Program-made: the position numbers and the translations under genes
Assembly: GCA_964370605.1 (NCBI GenBank)
Contig: CAYJJX010000003.1
Location: 83,879-147,878, forward strand
DNA: 64,000 bases
Source: CAYJBH01 sp964370605
GTDB taxonomy: Bacteria > Bacillota > Clostridia > Oscillospirales > Ruminococcaceae
Direction: 5' to 3'
In this document: piece after piece, positions 52,117-61,509 of the stretch
How the letters are laid out: each line of letters starts with the position of its first letter
Numbering within the stretch: position 1 is the stretch's first letter
Notes under the pieces: model-generated
Told to the model about the DNA's origin: nothing
Seen by the model: the letters and a program-made list of their open reading frames with translations, nothing else
The model's database searches: none

Positions 52117-53484
52117 GTGTCAAAATTAAAAAGATTACTTTCCGGAAATACCGCTATAATGCTACGTGAGAATCGTGGTTTTATTGCTGACCATATTGCG
52201 TCTTTTATTGTTTTAAACATCTGCAATGGAATATACCTAGCCGGCCTTTTGCGCTTTATGGGTTTTTCCGACTCGGTGAATGGACTGGTTTTAGCCATTC
52301 CGGTTCTCGGTGCACTGTTTCAGATGGTGGGACCGCTGTTAATGGCAGGTGTAAGCAATCCCAAAAAATATATAGTTCTAGGCACGTTTGTAGGTAAACT
52401 GTGCCTAGGATTAATTTTTTTCATACCGTTATTTCTTGGAAAGTCGGTGATAGGTTCGTTGCTGGTCGTTGGGATATTCTCGATTGGCCATGCAACGCTG
52501 GCCATGATTGCTCCGGCGATGGGTAACTGGGTAATGATGAGTTTGAAGCCGGAAAGACGTGCCGGTTTCTTTTCGCTTCGCGAAAGAGTAGGACTCGCCG
52601 CAATAGCGCTAGCAACGATGATCGCTTCGGCAATGCTTGATTTTTTTGCGGAAGGCGGAGTTGAACAAATTGGCTTTTTGTTGATAGGCATAAGTCTTGT
52701 GACAATCGCATTTTTTGACCTTGCAGCGATTCGTAGAGTAGAATTTCCTGAAATAGGTGCGACGAGCGGCTTGACGCTCAAATCAATACTAAATTTACTA
52801 CGATCGAAAGACCTCAGCAAGGTATTGATACTCACACTGCTCTGGCAGCTATCGACCCAAATATGGATACCGCACAACAGCATATTTGTGTTGAACGGTC
52901 TTGGAGTGAGTTACTCTTTGATGGGGGTACTGGGAATAATTTGCTCGGTAGAAAAAATATTTGTGATGGTACTCTGGAGCAGATATACCAGCAGAACGAG
53001 CTATTCTCACTCATTTTTTGCCTCGATATTTTTTCTTGCATCTTGCGGTGTTTTTTATATGTTTATCGACACTTCAAACGCTACATGGCTCATAATAATT
53101 ATAAATATCTATTCGTCCATAGCTTGGGCTGTCATTGGTGTAGCGCTATTTAATGTTCAGTACGACTCGCTCAGCGGTGACAACAAAGTGTTGAAAATGG
53201 GTATAATCGGCGGGTTGTCGGGAGTAGTTGGCTTTGCGTTTTCACTTCTCGGAAGCGTTGTGATCGAGACGGTCGATAGTTTTGGTGGCTTTTTGGGTTT
53301 GGAGGGACAGAAGATAGTCATCGCACTCGGTTCGGTCGCCGGTTTTGCTTTGATGGCGTTCATTTATTTCGGATTCATACCCAAAGGTGAGCGGCCAAAG
53401 ATAGGCGACTACCTTCGCTATATCAATGAGTTTTTCGGCAAGCTTCGACAGATTAGGCTCGTCCCAAGACGTCGTGGCAGATAA
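52117..53484 (+). CDS. major facilitator superfamily transporter
   Basis: 455 aa, about 12 membrane helices. Charged loops with RENRGF near the start, LKPERRAGFFSLRERVG (cytoplasmic loop between helices) and a basic C-terminal tail. GTG start at 52117, weak ribosome binding site, so some coupling to degV is possible. Substrate cannot be told from the sequence. Confidence 0.85.
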   Translation: MSKLKRLLSGNTAIMLRENRGFIADHIASFIVLNICNGIYLAGLLRFMGFSDSVNGLVLAIPVLGALFQMVGPLLMAGVSNPKKYIVLGTFVGKLCLGLIFFIPLFLGKSVIGSLLVVGIFSIGHATLAMIAPAMGNWVMMSLKPERRAGFFSLRERVGLAAIALATMIASAMLDFFAEGGVEQIGFLLIGISLVTIAFFDLAAIRRVEFPEIGATSGLTLKSILNLLRSKDLSKVLILTLLWQLSTQIWIPHNSIFVLNGLGVSYSLMGVLGIICSVEKIFVMVLWSRYTSRTSYSHSFFASIFFLASCGVFYMFIDTSNATWLIIIINIYSSIAWAVIGVALFNVQYDSLSGDNKVLKMGIIGGLSGVVGFAFSLLGSVVIETVDSFGGFLGLEGQKIVIALGSVAGFALMAFIYFGFIPKGERPKIGDYLRYINEFFGKLRQIRLVPRRRGR

Positions 53485-53512
53485 TAATTAATAACAAAAC
53501 AAGGGGGTCAAT

Positions 53513-54073
53513 ATGAATGAAACAATGAAATGTATTTTGGAACGCCGTAGTGTGCGTGGCTATTGCGACACTATGCCGAGCAAGGAACAGTTGGAGGCTT
53601 TAGTCAGCGCAGGTCTTTGGGCACCGAGCGCTATGAATGGACAACCGTGCCATGTTTCTGTGGTTAGTGATCCTGCAATAATCGAACAGATGAACGGCGG
53701 AACAAAAAAATACATGAGTGATGATAGTAGGGCGCGTCTTATCGAGAGGTGCGGCAGTGAGGATTTTTCAATATTCTATGGTGCTCCCTGTGTTATCGTG
53801 ATTTCGTCCGATAATTCGCTTCCGAGCTATAATGACATTGACACCGGTATAGTGGTGCAAAACATTTGCATTGCGGCGCAGTCGATAGGCCTTTCCAGTT
53901 GTATCATCGGAATGATCAGCCTGATGTTTGGTCAGCCTGAATTTGAGGAGCTGGTTAAGTCAATGAATCTTCCGAACGGATTTCGTCCTCGCGTTGCGAT
54001 AGCAATAGGCGTCGGAAATAAAGAAACACCACCGCAAGACCGCAAGCCTAATCGTAGTGCTTATCTACGCTAA
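53513..54073 (+). CDS. nitroreductase family FMN protein
   Basis: 186 aa. ILERRSVRGY and ALVSAGLWAPSAMNGQPCHVSVV are the FMN phosphate and isoalloxazine-side motifs; ends GVGNKETPPQDRKPNR. Reduces nitro groups or quinones or related substrates with NAD(P)H; true substrate unknown. Start follows AAGGGGG by 7 nt; terminator follows. Confidence 0.92.
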   Translation: MNETMKCILERRSVRGYCDTMPSKEQLEALVSAGLWAPSAMNGQPCHVSVVSDPAIIEQMNGGTKKYMSDDSRARLIERCGSEDFSIFYGAPCVIVISSDNSLPSYNDIDTGIVVQNICIAAQSIGLSSCIIGMISLMFGQPEFEELVKSMNLPNGFRPRVAIAIGVGNKETPPQDRKPNRSAYLR

Positions 54074-54092
54074 CTTCGTCTTGAAAGACAAC

Positions 54093-54131
54093 AAAAAAGA
54101 GTGTGCAAATTAATTTTGCACACTCTTTTTT
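54093..54131. terminator. bidirectional terminator after the nitroreductase gene
   Basis: AAAAAAGAGTGTGCAAA pairs with TTTGCACACTCTTTTTT across a short TTAA loop; A and T runs on both sides. It can serve the nitroreductase gene and the convergent kinase-like gene. Confidence 0.85.
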
Positions 54132-54249
54132 GTATGTATATCAGGTTTCAAGCCGCACTCTTCTTGAACCGACGGTTACAGCTTTTAGACTGAAGAGCCA
54201 TAAGCAGATATTCCATCAAATAGGCGCCTTGTTCATTTGGCTGAAAAAT

Positions 54250-54789
54250 CTATAGCGGATATATACAACTAATCTTGCCGAGAAGCAGGTCGACTTCTTT
54301 AGAGCCGTCTAAAACGATTTGCCTGCATGAAATTTGCTTTTGCCATTCATCATGCAAAGCTTTGCTACGCATATTAGTATCACCGGAATCATATCGCTCT
54401 GCCCATCTCAAAAACTCGAGATGATTTTCGTGCATGTCCCCGTTTGCTCTGACCCTTTCACCAAATTTAGCATATTCACGCTGCTTTAGTCGCTCGACTC
54501 TTAAATCTGTGGGGGTTACAAGCCGAATAACCAGATCAAAAAAGGGGATAAATTCATCGCCCCATCCGCATAAACTGCCGCTAATTACAACTTTGTCGTG
54601 CTTAATTATATCGGCTTTCATGAGTTTACACCTATCATCACGAGATCGTGTTTTTGAATAAGGAGGGTTAGTAGGCAACCAAAAATAATCGTCTGAGTCC
54701 AGCATTCTGTAACCATATCGGTCGCCTATCGCTTTCGCTAAGGTCGATGTCCCGGAGCCTGACGCACCATAAATGTGAATAATCGGCAT
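54250..54789 (-). CDS. small P-loop kinase, adenylate-kinase-like
   Basis: 179 aa. Walker A GASGSGTST (residues 8-16, unusual Thr in the Gly-Lys position: G-S-G-T-S-T rather than G-K-S/T). MLDSDDYFW follows, as in (d)NMP and sugar kinases, then VIRLVTPTDLRVERLKQRE. The Walker A lysine is missing, so catalysis is uncertain. Start at MPIIHIYG with AAGGAGG 7 nt upstream. No operon partner. Confidence 0.75.
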   Translation of the reverse strand: MPIIHIYGASGSGTSTLAKAIGDRYGYRMLDSDDYFWLPTNPPYSKTRSRDDRCKLMKADIIKHDKVVISGSLCGWGDEFIPFFDLVIRLVTPTDLRVERLKQREYAKFGERVRANGDMHENHLEFLRWAERYDSGDTNMRSKALHDEWQKQISCRQIVLDGSKEVDLLLGKISCIYPL

Positions 54790-54825
54790 AAAAGCCTCCT
54801 TGGTAAATGATGATCGGTAAATCAT

Positions 54826-55143
54826 TATACATCATGCAAGGGCGAAAAGCAATAACTAGAACCAATTTTACAGCTTGGTTTGATGCCAATTGTTGGAATT
54901 ATACCAAGGCAAAATCAATTAGAAAAAATCGAGAAATGCATCGCGTTTCAGCAGCGAAAAGCAGAATATCATGCCTTTTTTAGTTATTTAGGTATAAAAA
55001 CACATCGTTTTGATGAAAAGTGGCCACCGACCTTGCCATGGCGGCTTGGTACGATGGCCATTTATATTTTTGAGTATTTGCGGGTGATTCTCTCTGACTG
55101 TCAAACAGAGACGATCGGTTGAAATTACCTTTGTGCCTTGCCA
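54826..55143. other. gene-poor stretch with one doubtful plus-strand frame
   Basis: Between the kinase-like gene and hsp20. A plus-strand frame at 54883-55122 (79 aa, from MPIVGIIPRQ) has protein-like composition (KIEKCIAFQQRK) but no ribosome binding site and no family match. I regard it as possible but unproven. Nothing else is seen. Confidence 0.3.
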
Positions 55144-55554
55144 TCAGTTGATGGCGATGTTTCGATTAGTTTGCTTGTTTTTCATCTTCGGCACACTCAC
55201 CGTCAACACCCCGTTTTCCATGTTTGCAGTGATGCCTTCGGTATCGGCATCCGCCAGCCGAATGCTTCGACTTGCAGCTCGTGTCCTACGCTCGCGGTGC
55301 AGATAGCTTTGTTCACTTTGCTCCTCTTTGGTGCTGATGGTTAAAATGTCGCCGTTGATATCGAGCGAGACATTCTCTTTTGGCACTCCCGACATCTCAG
55401 CATCGATGAGATAGTGTTCCTCCGTGTCACGAATGTCGATTTTGAATGTGTCGCCTGCGAGGTTGCGTGAGAAGAATCTGCTATCATCGAAAAAATCGTC
55501 CAGCATATTGTGGAAGCCAATCCCCCTCGAGTTAAACGGTACCAATCCTGCCAT
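55144..55554 (-). CDS. hsp20: Hsp20 family small heat-shock protein
   Basis: 136 aa. Alpha-crystallin domain from about residue 30 to 125: FKIDIRDTEEHYLIDAEMSGV, SLDINGDILTISTK and the closing NGVLTVSVPK motif. Holds unfolding proteins. ATG 55552-55554 has AAAGGAG 11 nt upstream; ten earlier in-frame codons carry that ribosome site. Under CIRCE control (55588-55614). Confidence 0.93.
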   Translation of the reverse strand: MAGLVPFNSRGIGFHNMLDDFFDDSRFFSRNLAGDTFKIDIRDTEEHYLIDAEMSGVPKENVSLDINGDILTISTKEEQSEQSYLHRERRTRAASRSIRLADADTEGITANMENGVLTVSVPKMKNKQTNRNIAIN

Positions 55555-55587
55555 AATAATGCTTGCTCCTTTCAGATTATTCATAAA

Positions 55588-55614
55588 TTAGCACTCTCAC
55601 TCTTTGAGTGCTAA
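55588..55614 (-). promoter_or_regulatory. CIRCE operator for HrcA
   Basis: Perfect TTAGCACTC-N9-GAGTGCTAA. It lies just downstream of the hsp20 promoter and before its start codon, so HrcA should repress hsp20 until heat stress. Confidence 0.95.
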
Positions 55615-55618
55615 TTTA

Positions 55619-55646
55619 ATTATACTCGTATTTTTTGGTTTGTCAA
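55619..55646 (-). promoter_or_regulatory. hsp20 promoter
   Basis: Minus strand TTGACA (55641-55646), 16 nt, TATAAT (55619-55624), followed at once by CIRCE. Confidence 0.9.
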
Positions 55647-55699
55647 TACTTTTTTGAAATTTTATTCAAAAAGCTTTTTTGTTTGATACAAAAGGATTG

Positions 55700-56488
55700 T
55701 TAGCTTACAAGATAGGTGATTTCGCCGGTGGTGAGTTCTTTTTGTATCGCCTTGTTGATGGAGAGTGCTAAAATGTTAGCCGCCTTGGTCATTATGGTAT
55801 CGAGCTGTCGAGGGGTGACGATGAGTTGTCGCGATGTATCGCTGTGTTGTTTCATGGTCGGCACACCGACGGCAATGACAGGGCAGCCGATTGTCTCGGC
55901 GTTCAGCGGGAAACCACCTCCCGGGTGAAGTCCGGTATCGCTAATCTGCACTGTACAACCCAACCTTTTTGGCTCGCCGGTATATAGGCTATCGACTAAG
56001 ATGACGGCGGCGGGTTTCACGCTCTTCACGATGGCACCGACCGATTCAAGGGTGTCGATGCCGGTCTGCCCCATAACTCCGGGAGTGAAGGCACAGACAT
56101 CGCGAAGTCGCAAATCGCTGTTGTCGGTCTGTTCGTTCAGTCGTCTTGTGACAAAAATTTTGCGTGTGGTTAGCGGGCCGAGGCTGTCTGCCGTTACCGT
56201 CTCATTTCCTAGACCGACTACAATCAAAAGACCGCTTTTGGGGAGCAGTCGTGAAAGTTCGGTGCTGACCACTGTAATATATCGATCGTTTCGATCGTCC
56301 AGCAATGCAAAGTTTGGCATATCGATTACAGAGTAGTTGCCTTTCTCGCGATTTAGCCCCGTTCTCTTTATCAGCACCCTTGTCACCTCGATGTCGGCGG
56401 CACAAAACCGCTGGGTTTCCACTCCATGTGGAATATGTCCATCGCTTTTTTTATATATTTCGGTTGCAATGTCGGTATAGATCGCCAT
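55700..56488 (-). CDS. gpr: GPR germination protease (spore protease), short form
   Basis: Degrades small acid-soluble spore proteins on germination. Clear GPR motifs: YTDIATE at the N-terminus (autoprocessing-like site), IVVGLGNETVTADSLGP with Asp101, FTPGVMGQTGID, VILVDSL with Asp166, ISDTGLHPGGGF and AVGVPTM. The two conserved aspartates are present. Length 262 aa is well below B. subtilis GPR (about 370); the missing part lies after VGVPT, before the final helix. Strong evidence that the host forms endospores. Confidence 0.93.
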   Translation of the reverse strand: MAIYTDIATEIYKKSDGHIPHGVETQRFCAADIEVTRVLIKRTGLNREKGNYSVIDMPNFALLDDRNDRYITVVSTELSRLLPKSGLLIVVGLGNETVTADSLGPLTTRKIFVTRRLNEQTDNSDLRLRDVCAFTPGVMGQTGIDTLESVGAIVKSVKPAAVILVDSLYTGEPKRLGCTVQISDTGLHPGGGFPLNAETIGCPVIAVGVPTMKQHSDTSRQLIVTPRQLDTIMTKAANILALSINKAIQKELTTGEITYLVS

Positions 56489-56545
56489 TCTTTGTATCGC
56501 CCCTTTTTTATGTCTCGTCCAAATGTATTTTGGTCAGCTTTTTTG

Positions 56546-56574
56546 TTGACTATACAACAAAAAAATGTTAAAAT
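56546..56574 (+). promoter_or_regulatory. promoter of pheS-pheT
   Basis: TTGACT (56546-56551), 17 nt, TAAAAT (56569-56574). Transcript starts near 56581, only about 26 nt before pheS, so no T-box leader is possible. Confidence 0.75.
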
Positions 56575-56606
56575 AGTACTATTCATATTTTATACGAGGT
56601 TTTAAA

Positions 56607-57626
56607 TTGAAAGAAAAGCTACAACAACTGAAAGCGGATGCCGTCGAGCGTTTGAACAGCGCCGTCGGTGAAGAGGAACTGAACTCAATTCGCATCGAGT
56701 ATTTGGGAAAAAAAGGAGCGATCACCGACCTCTTGAAAGGGCTGGGTTCGCTATCTGCAGAGGAGCGTCCTGCTATGGGAGCGCTGGTGAATGAGGTGCG
56801 CGAATCGGTTTCGGCGCTTCTGGAAGAAAAACTTTGTGCAATAAAAGAACAAAAAGCTCGGGAACGCATTGAGGCAGAGCGCATCGATGTTTCTCTACCC
56901 GGCGCCGTACCGTCCATCGGAAAACTTCACCCGATGACAAAGGTTCTCCGTGAGCTGAAAGAGATATTTCTCGGAATGGGATTCGAAGTGCGACAAGGTC
57001 CCGAAATTGAACTCGACAAATATAATTTCGAGATGCTCAATATGCCAAAGACTCATCCGGCACGTGATACACAGGATACATTTTACATAAACGAAGAACT
57101 GCTTCTTCGCACCCAGACCAGCCCGATGCAGATTCGAACAATGGAAATTGAAAAACCGCCCATTAGAATTATCGTTCCGGGAAGAGTATATCGCAGCGAT
57201 GCCGTCGATGCCTCTCATTCGCCGATTTTTCATCAGATCGAAGGATTGGTGGTAGATAAAGGCATTACATTTACCAATCTGAAAAATACGCTGGAAACTT
57301 TTACGAAAAAGTTGTACGGTGACTCTTGTGCCGTTCGTTTTCGTCCTCATCATTTTCCGTACACCGAACCGTCCGCCGAGATGGATGCTACCTGCTTTAA
57401 ATGCGGTGGTAGCGGTTGCGGACTTTGTAAAGGTGAGGGATTCATTGAACTGCTTGGTTGTGGCATGGTTCACCCGAACGTGTTGAGTGGTTGCGGAATC
57501 GACCCCGAAGTTTACAGCGGTTTTGCGTTTGGCGTAGGTCTGGAGCGTATCACCATGCTTCGCTACGGAATCGATGATATGCGCCTGCTTTATGACGGTG
57601 ACCTGCGTTTCTTGCAACAGTTTTAA
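56607..57626 (+). CDS. pheS: phenylalanyl-tRNA synthetase alpha subunit
   Basis: 339 aa. N-terminal coiled coil (1-85), then catalytic class II core: LLRTQTSPMQIRTM, YRSDAVDASHSPIFHQIEG (motif 2), SGCGIDPEVYSGFAFGVGLERI (motif 3). Also RFRPHHFPYTEPSAEMD. TTG start with GAGG 7 nt upstream. Charges tRNA-Phe with PheT. Confidence 0.97.
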   Translation: MKEKLQQLKADAVERLNSAVGEEELNSIRIEYLGKKGAITDLLKGLGSLSAEERPAMGALVNEVRESVSALLEEKLCAIKEQKARERIEAERIDVSLPGAVPSIGKLHPMTKVLRELKEIFLGMGFEVRQGPEIELDKYNFEMLNMPKTHPARDTQDTFYINEELLLRTQTSPMQIRTMEIEKPPIRIIVPGRVYRSDAVDASHSPIFHQIEGLVVDKGITFTNLKNTLETFTKKLYGDSCAVRFRPHHFPYTEPSAEMDATCFKCGGSGCGLCKGEGFIELLGCGMVHPNVLSGCGIDPEVYSGFAFGVGLERITMLRYGIDDMRLLYDGDLRFLQQF

Positions 57627-57705
57627 TTGGTGCCGATAAATAATTGATCTGAGGTTTGAGATTTTAGCGGATGTCGGTATTGTACAACAGAAAGGATGAT
57701 TCATT

Positions 57706-60093
57706 ATGAAACTTGCATATAGTTGGCTGTCGGATTTTGTGAAACTTGATGTCAGCCGTGAGGAGTTTGTGGACGGAATGACCATGAGCGGCTCAAAGGT
57801 TGAGGGGGTTCACTGCCTCGGCGACAGCACAAAAAATGTGGTGGTGGGAAAGATACTTTCCATCGATCGCCACCCCGATGCAGATAAATTAGTGGTCTGT
57901 CGTGTCGATGTGGGAGACGAGCTTACCATCGTCACCGGCGCAGACAACCTGACGGTGGGTGACATTGTTCCCGTCGCGCTGGACGGGTCACAGCTCCCGT
58001 GCGGTAAGAACATATCGGCAGGAAAACTGCGCGGTGTAATGAGCCAAGGAATGCTTTGCAGTCTCGGAGAGCTGGGGCTCAGCGACAGCGATTTTCCAAA
58101 CTGCGGCGGTGAAGACGGCATCATGATATTGCCCGTCGATTTTTCCGATCGTCTCGGCGAGTCGGTCGTGCCGCTTCTTGGGCTAAACGACATGACGGTG
58201 GAATTTGAGATAACACCAAATCGCCCCGATTGCCTTTCGGTACGAAGCCTTGCCCGTGAGGCGGCAGTCACCTTCCATAAAGAATATAACGATCTGACCA
58301 TTCCGAGCTACGGCATGGACGGCAACATAAACAATATGTTAAAGGTGGACATCGCGACAGAGAACTGCTCAAGATACTGCGCCGCCATCGTTCGAAATGT
58401 CAAGATTGAGCCGTCACCGCAGTGGATGCGCGAGCGTCTGCGCCTTTGCGGTATGCGCCCCATAAATAATATTGTCGATATCACAAACTATATCTGCCTT
58501 TTGTTCGGACACCCGATGCACGCTTTTGATCTGCGTTATGTTAACGATGCACACATCACGGTGCGTGCGGCAAAGCAGGCGGAAGAGATAGTGACACTGG
58601 ACGGTGCGACCCATAAGATGGACGATAGCGCCACCGTTATTACCGATGCAAAAGGCCCTATCGCAGTTGCAGGTGTCATGGGCGGAGAGTTCAGTGGGAT
58701 TTATCCCGATACAGTTGATGTCGTGTTTGAGTCGGCATGTTTTTATGGTCCTGCCGTACGTACTACCGCAAAAAAATTAGGACTTCGCACCGAGAGTAGC
58801 GCAAGGTTTGAAAAGGGACTTTCGCCCGAAAACGCTTTGCCGGCACTTTTCTATGCACTGTCGTTGGTAGAAAAGCTTGGTTGTGGCACCGTCGAAAGCG
58901 GTATCATAGACGTATATCCTCAAAAAGTGCAGCCGCGTTCGGTAGAATACAGTCCGAGCGATATTAACGAGTTGCTTGGTACCGATATTTCAAAAGAAGA
59001 AATGGATGAAATATTGACCTCTCTCGGATTCGAACTCGATGGCGAGCGTGTGAATGTACCATACACGAGATACGATGTCAGCCGTAGCTGTGACCTTGCA
59101 GAAGAGGTTGCAAGAATCTATGGATACAATCGACTTGCTTCGGAACCGATAAAAGGTTCCGGCAGTGCCAGATCGTCGGAGCGCCAACGCTTTGACGAGG
59201 ATATCAGGGATCGTTTGCTCGGCTTCGGACTCTATGAAAACATGAGTTTTTCATTTTACAGCCGCCGACACTTTGACCTGATGAAATTGCCAAGTGATTG
59301 TGAACTGCGAGACGCTGTCGAGATCATGAATCCACTCGGTGAGGATAGCTCTGTAATGCGCACGACCGCTGTTCCGTCTATGCTGGGAGTGCTTGGCACC
59401 AACTATAATGCACGCGCCGCCTCCTGCGGAATTTTTGAATACGCAACCGAGTATCGCAAAAAGCAGGGTGCCGATTCTTCGACACTGCCGGACGAGCCGA
59501 AAAAGATTATTGTCGGTCTCTATGGTCAAGGGGTTGATTTCTTCACCGCAAAAGGTATTGCAGAGGGCATCTGTAACGCCGCCGCAACCGCACCGCCCGT
59601 AGCTTACGCAGTGGAAGATATTTCATATCTGCATAGCGGGCGCACCGCCGAGCTCAAAATTGCGGGACAAAGTGTTGCGATTGTCGGTGAGGTCGTGCCG
59701 GAAGTGGCAGCAGCATATGGAATCAAGACACGTTGCTATATAATTGATCTTTCGCTGGACACGCTTTTTGAGATGTCCGGAAAGACGGCAGTTTATCGTC
59801 CGCTTTCAAAATATCCCGCAACAACACGAGATCTTTGTCTTGTTGCGGACAAATCAATAACCCATCGTGACATTTCAGCCGCCATAACAGAATCGGCAGG
59901 AGAGTTGCTCAGTGAGTTAAAACTCTTTGATATCTATGAGGGCGAGCGTCTTGGTGAAGGTCGTCGAAGCCTTGCATATAGCCTGAAATTGCTTTCAAAA
60001 ACAGCGACACTGACCGATGTTGAGGCTGATGGCGTTGTACAATCTGTGCTGGATAGATTGAAAGATATGTCGGTCACACTTCGAGAGGAGTAG
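57706..60093 (+). CDS. pheT: phenylalanyl-tRNA synthetase beta subunit
   Basis: 795 aa. N-terminal YSWLSDFVKL, OB-like EMAP domain (residues 40-150), B3/4 editing domain (IVDITNYICLLFGHPMHAFDL), and the anticodon-binding fold at the end (YPATTRDLCLVADKSITH). Full length. Follows pheS by 79 nt with AAAGGATG upstream. Confidence 0.97.
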   Translation: MKLAYSWLSDFVKLDVSREEFVDGMTMSGSKVEGVHCLGDSTKNVVVGKILSIDRHPDADKLVVCRVDVGDELTIVTGADNLTVGDIVPVALDGSQLPCGKNISAGKLRGVMSQGMLCSLGELGLSDSDFPNCGGEDGIMILPVDFSDRLGESVVPLLGLNDMTVEFEITPNRPDCLSVRSLAREAAVTFHKEYNDLTIPSYGMDGNINNMLKVDIATENCSRYCAAIVRNVKIEPSPQWMRERLRLCGMRPINNIVDITNYICLLFGHPMHAFDLRYVNDAHITVRAAKQAEEIVTLDGATHKMDDSATVITDAKGPIAVAGVMGGEFSGIYPDTVDVVFESACFYGPAVRTTAKKLGLRTESSARFEKGLSPENALPALFYALSLVEKLGCGTVESGIIDVYPQKVQPRSVEYSPSDINELLGTDISKEEMDEILTSLGFELDGERVNVPYTRYDVSRSCDLAEEVARIYGYNRLASEPIKGSGSARSSERQRFDEDIRDRLLGFGLYENMSFSFYSRRHFDLMKLPSDCELRDAVEIMNPLGEDSSVMRTTAVPSMLGVLGTNYNARAASCGIFEYATEYRKKQGADSSTLPDEPKKIIVGLYGQGVDFFTAKGIAEGICNAAATAPPVAYAVEDISYLHSGRTAELKIAGQSVAIVGEVVPEVAAAYGIKTRCYIIDLSLDTLFEMSGKTAVYRPLSKYPATTRDLCLVADKSITHRDISAAITESAGELLSELKLFDIYEGERLGEGRRSLAYSLKLLSKTATLTDVEADGVVQSVLDRLKDMSVTLREE

Positions 60094-60101
60094 CGAGACA
60101 T

Positions 60102-60134
60102 ACCGCAAGATTCGAATGTTGTCAATCTCGCGGT
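60102..60134 (+). terminator. imperfect hairpin after pheT
   Basis: ACCGCAAGATT pairs with AATCTCGCGGT (one mismatch), without a T-tract. Could be an mRNA end or stability element. The remaining 60135-60294 holds the two-component leader. Confidence 0.35.
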
Positions 60135-60294
60135 TGGCATATATATTCAGACAATCTGAAAACATGCAGAGTAGCATTGTCAAAAAGCGGTTTTCAATAA
60201 TGCTTTTAGAAGCGGTTTACCGTATAGTAGTTTAGTTTATGGTGCGCTAAGCTTTTTAGGACTGGGCAAGCTATACGAAAGAAAGGCACATCTC

Positions 60295-61491
60295 ATGCGC
60301 GTTGATAATCCGATACGCCGTTTGCGGCGGAAATTTATAACAATTGTCATGTTATTGCTGACGCTGGTCATGATTTTGATCATTGCCTTGCTCAATATTG
60401 TCATGACGGTAACCCAACAGGCAAGAAATCTTGAACTTTTGCAGGAGCTTGTTGCAAATGAAGGAGAGCTTCCGGCCAATCTTGAAGACGGCAACAGTCA
60501 GCGTGGGAGATATGTTGTCTTTCTGGATAAAGACTATAACATAGTTCGCACCATTGACACTCCTAATTTTCGTTATGATGACGCCGAGATGGAGGAGTTT
60601 ACGCAGTTTGCACTGAATAACCGTGAAAGTAATATGATATCGGAACTTTTGTATTCTGTCACCGAGATGCCACAGGGTGTGAGTGTTGTGGCTTTTATGG
60701 ACATTTCGGTAGACAATGCACTGCTTGACCAATTACTCTTGACTACCTCAATAATTGGGTCGGTTGGAATTTTCTTTTTGTTTGCAATTGCATGGACACT
60801 TTCTCATTGGCTTGTCGGCCCCGTGAAGGAATCTTTTGATTCTCAACGACGGTTCATCGCCGATGCCTCACATGAGTTGAAGACGCCCATTGCTACCATC
60901 AGCGCCAACACCGACGTTATGATCGAACAGTATGGCGATGTCAAATGGCTTGGATTCATAAAGGCAGAAACTGCTAGGATGCAAAGGCTAGTTGCCGATC
61001 TGCTCTATCTCGCGAGTAATGACCAGAATAAAGTTATACATAGCAAGACAAAGTTCAATTTGTCAGATCTCACTGCACTTACCGCCATGTCATTTGAAGG
61101 ACGAGCGTTTGAAGATAGCAAGCGCATTGACCTTGATATTACATCAAACTTGCAATTTTCCGGCGATGAGGACGGGATAAAACAGGTGATAGCGGCACTG
61201 ATAGACAACGCAATCAAGCACACCCCCACCGGCGGTACAATCACAGTTTCGCTAAGTCGTTTTCAAAATCGCAATCTAATTGTGGTAAAAAACACCGGTG
61301 ATGGCATACCATTAAATGAGCGGAGAAAAATATTTGAGCGCTTTTACCGAAGCGATGCCGCGCGCAACAGCGAGAGCAATAGTTACGGTCTCGGTCTTGC
61401 TATTGCAAAGGCAATTGTAGAACAGCACAGAGGTAAAATAAGCGCAGGAGGTGTAGTTGGAAGCTATGCCGAGTTCAAGGTTATTATCTGA
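60295..61491 (+). CDS. membrane sensor histidine kinase
   Basis: 398 aa. Two membrane helices (about 13-37 and 150-172) flank an outer sensor of about 110 residues. HisKA domain with phospho-acceptor His193 in SHELKTPIA, then HATPase_c: N-box DNAIKHTPTGG, GDGIP and FYRSDAARN-GLGLAIAK. No HAMP domain is obvious. It comes before its regulator gene, the reverse of the usual Bacillota order. The ligand is unknown. Confidence 0.94.
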   Translation: MRVDNPIRRLRRKFITIVMLLLTLVMILIIALLNIVMTVTQQARNLELLQELVANEGELPANLEDGNSQRGRYVVFLDKDYNIVRTIDTPNFRYDDAEMEEFTQFALNNRESNMISELLYSVTEMPQGVSVVAFMDISVDNALLDQLLLTTSIIGSVGIFFLFAIAWTLSHWLVGPVKESFDSQRRFIADASHELKTPIATISANTDVMIEQYGDVKWLGFIKAETARMQRLVADLLYLASNDQNKVIHSKTKFNLSDLTALTAMSFEGRAFEDSKRIDLDITSNLQFSGDEDGIKQVIAALIDNAIKHTPTGGTITVSLSRFQNRNLIVVKNTGDGIPLNERRKIFERFYRSDAARNSESNSYGLGLAIAKAIVEQHRGKISAGGVVGSYAEFKVII

Positions 61492-61509
61492 CATAAGTGA
61501 GGACATTTT

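Noticed and set aside
54883..55122. 79-aa plus-strand protein between the kinase-like gene and hsp20
   Set aside because: No ribosome binding site and no family; kept only as a remark for the gene-poor stretch.
56489..56606. T-box leader before pheS
   Set aside because: The promoter lies about 26 nt upstream of the start; there is no room.
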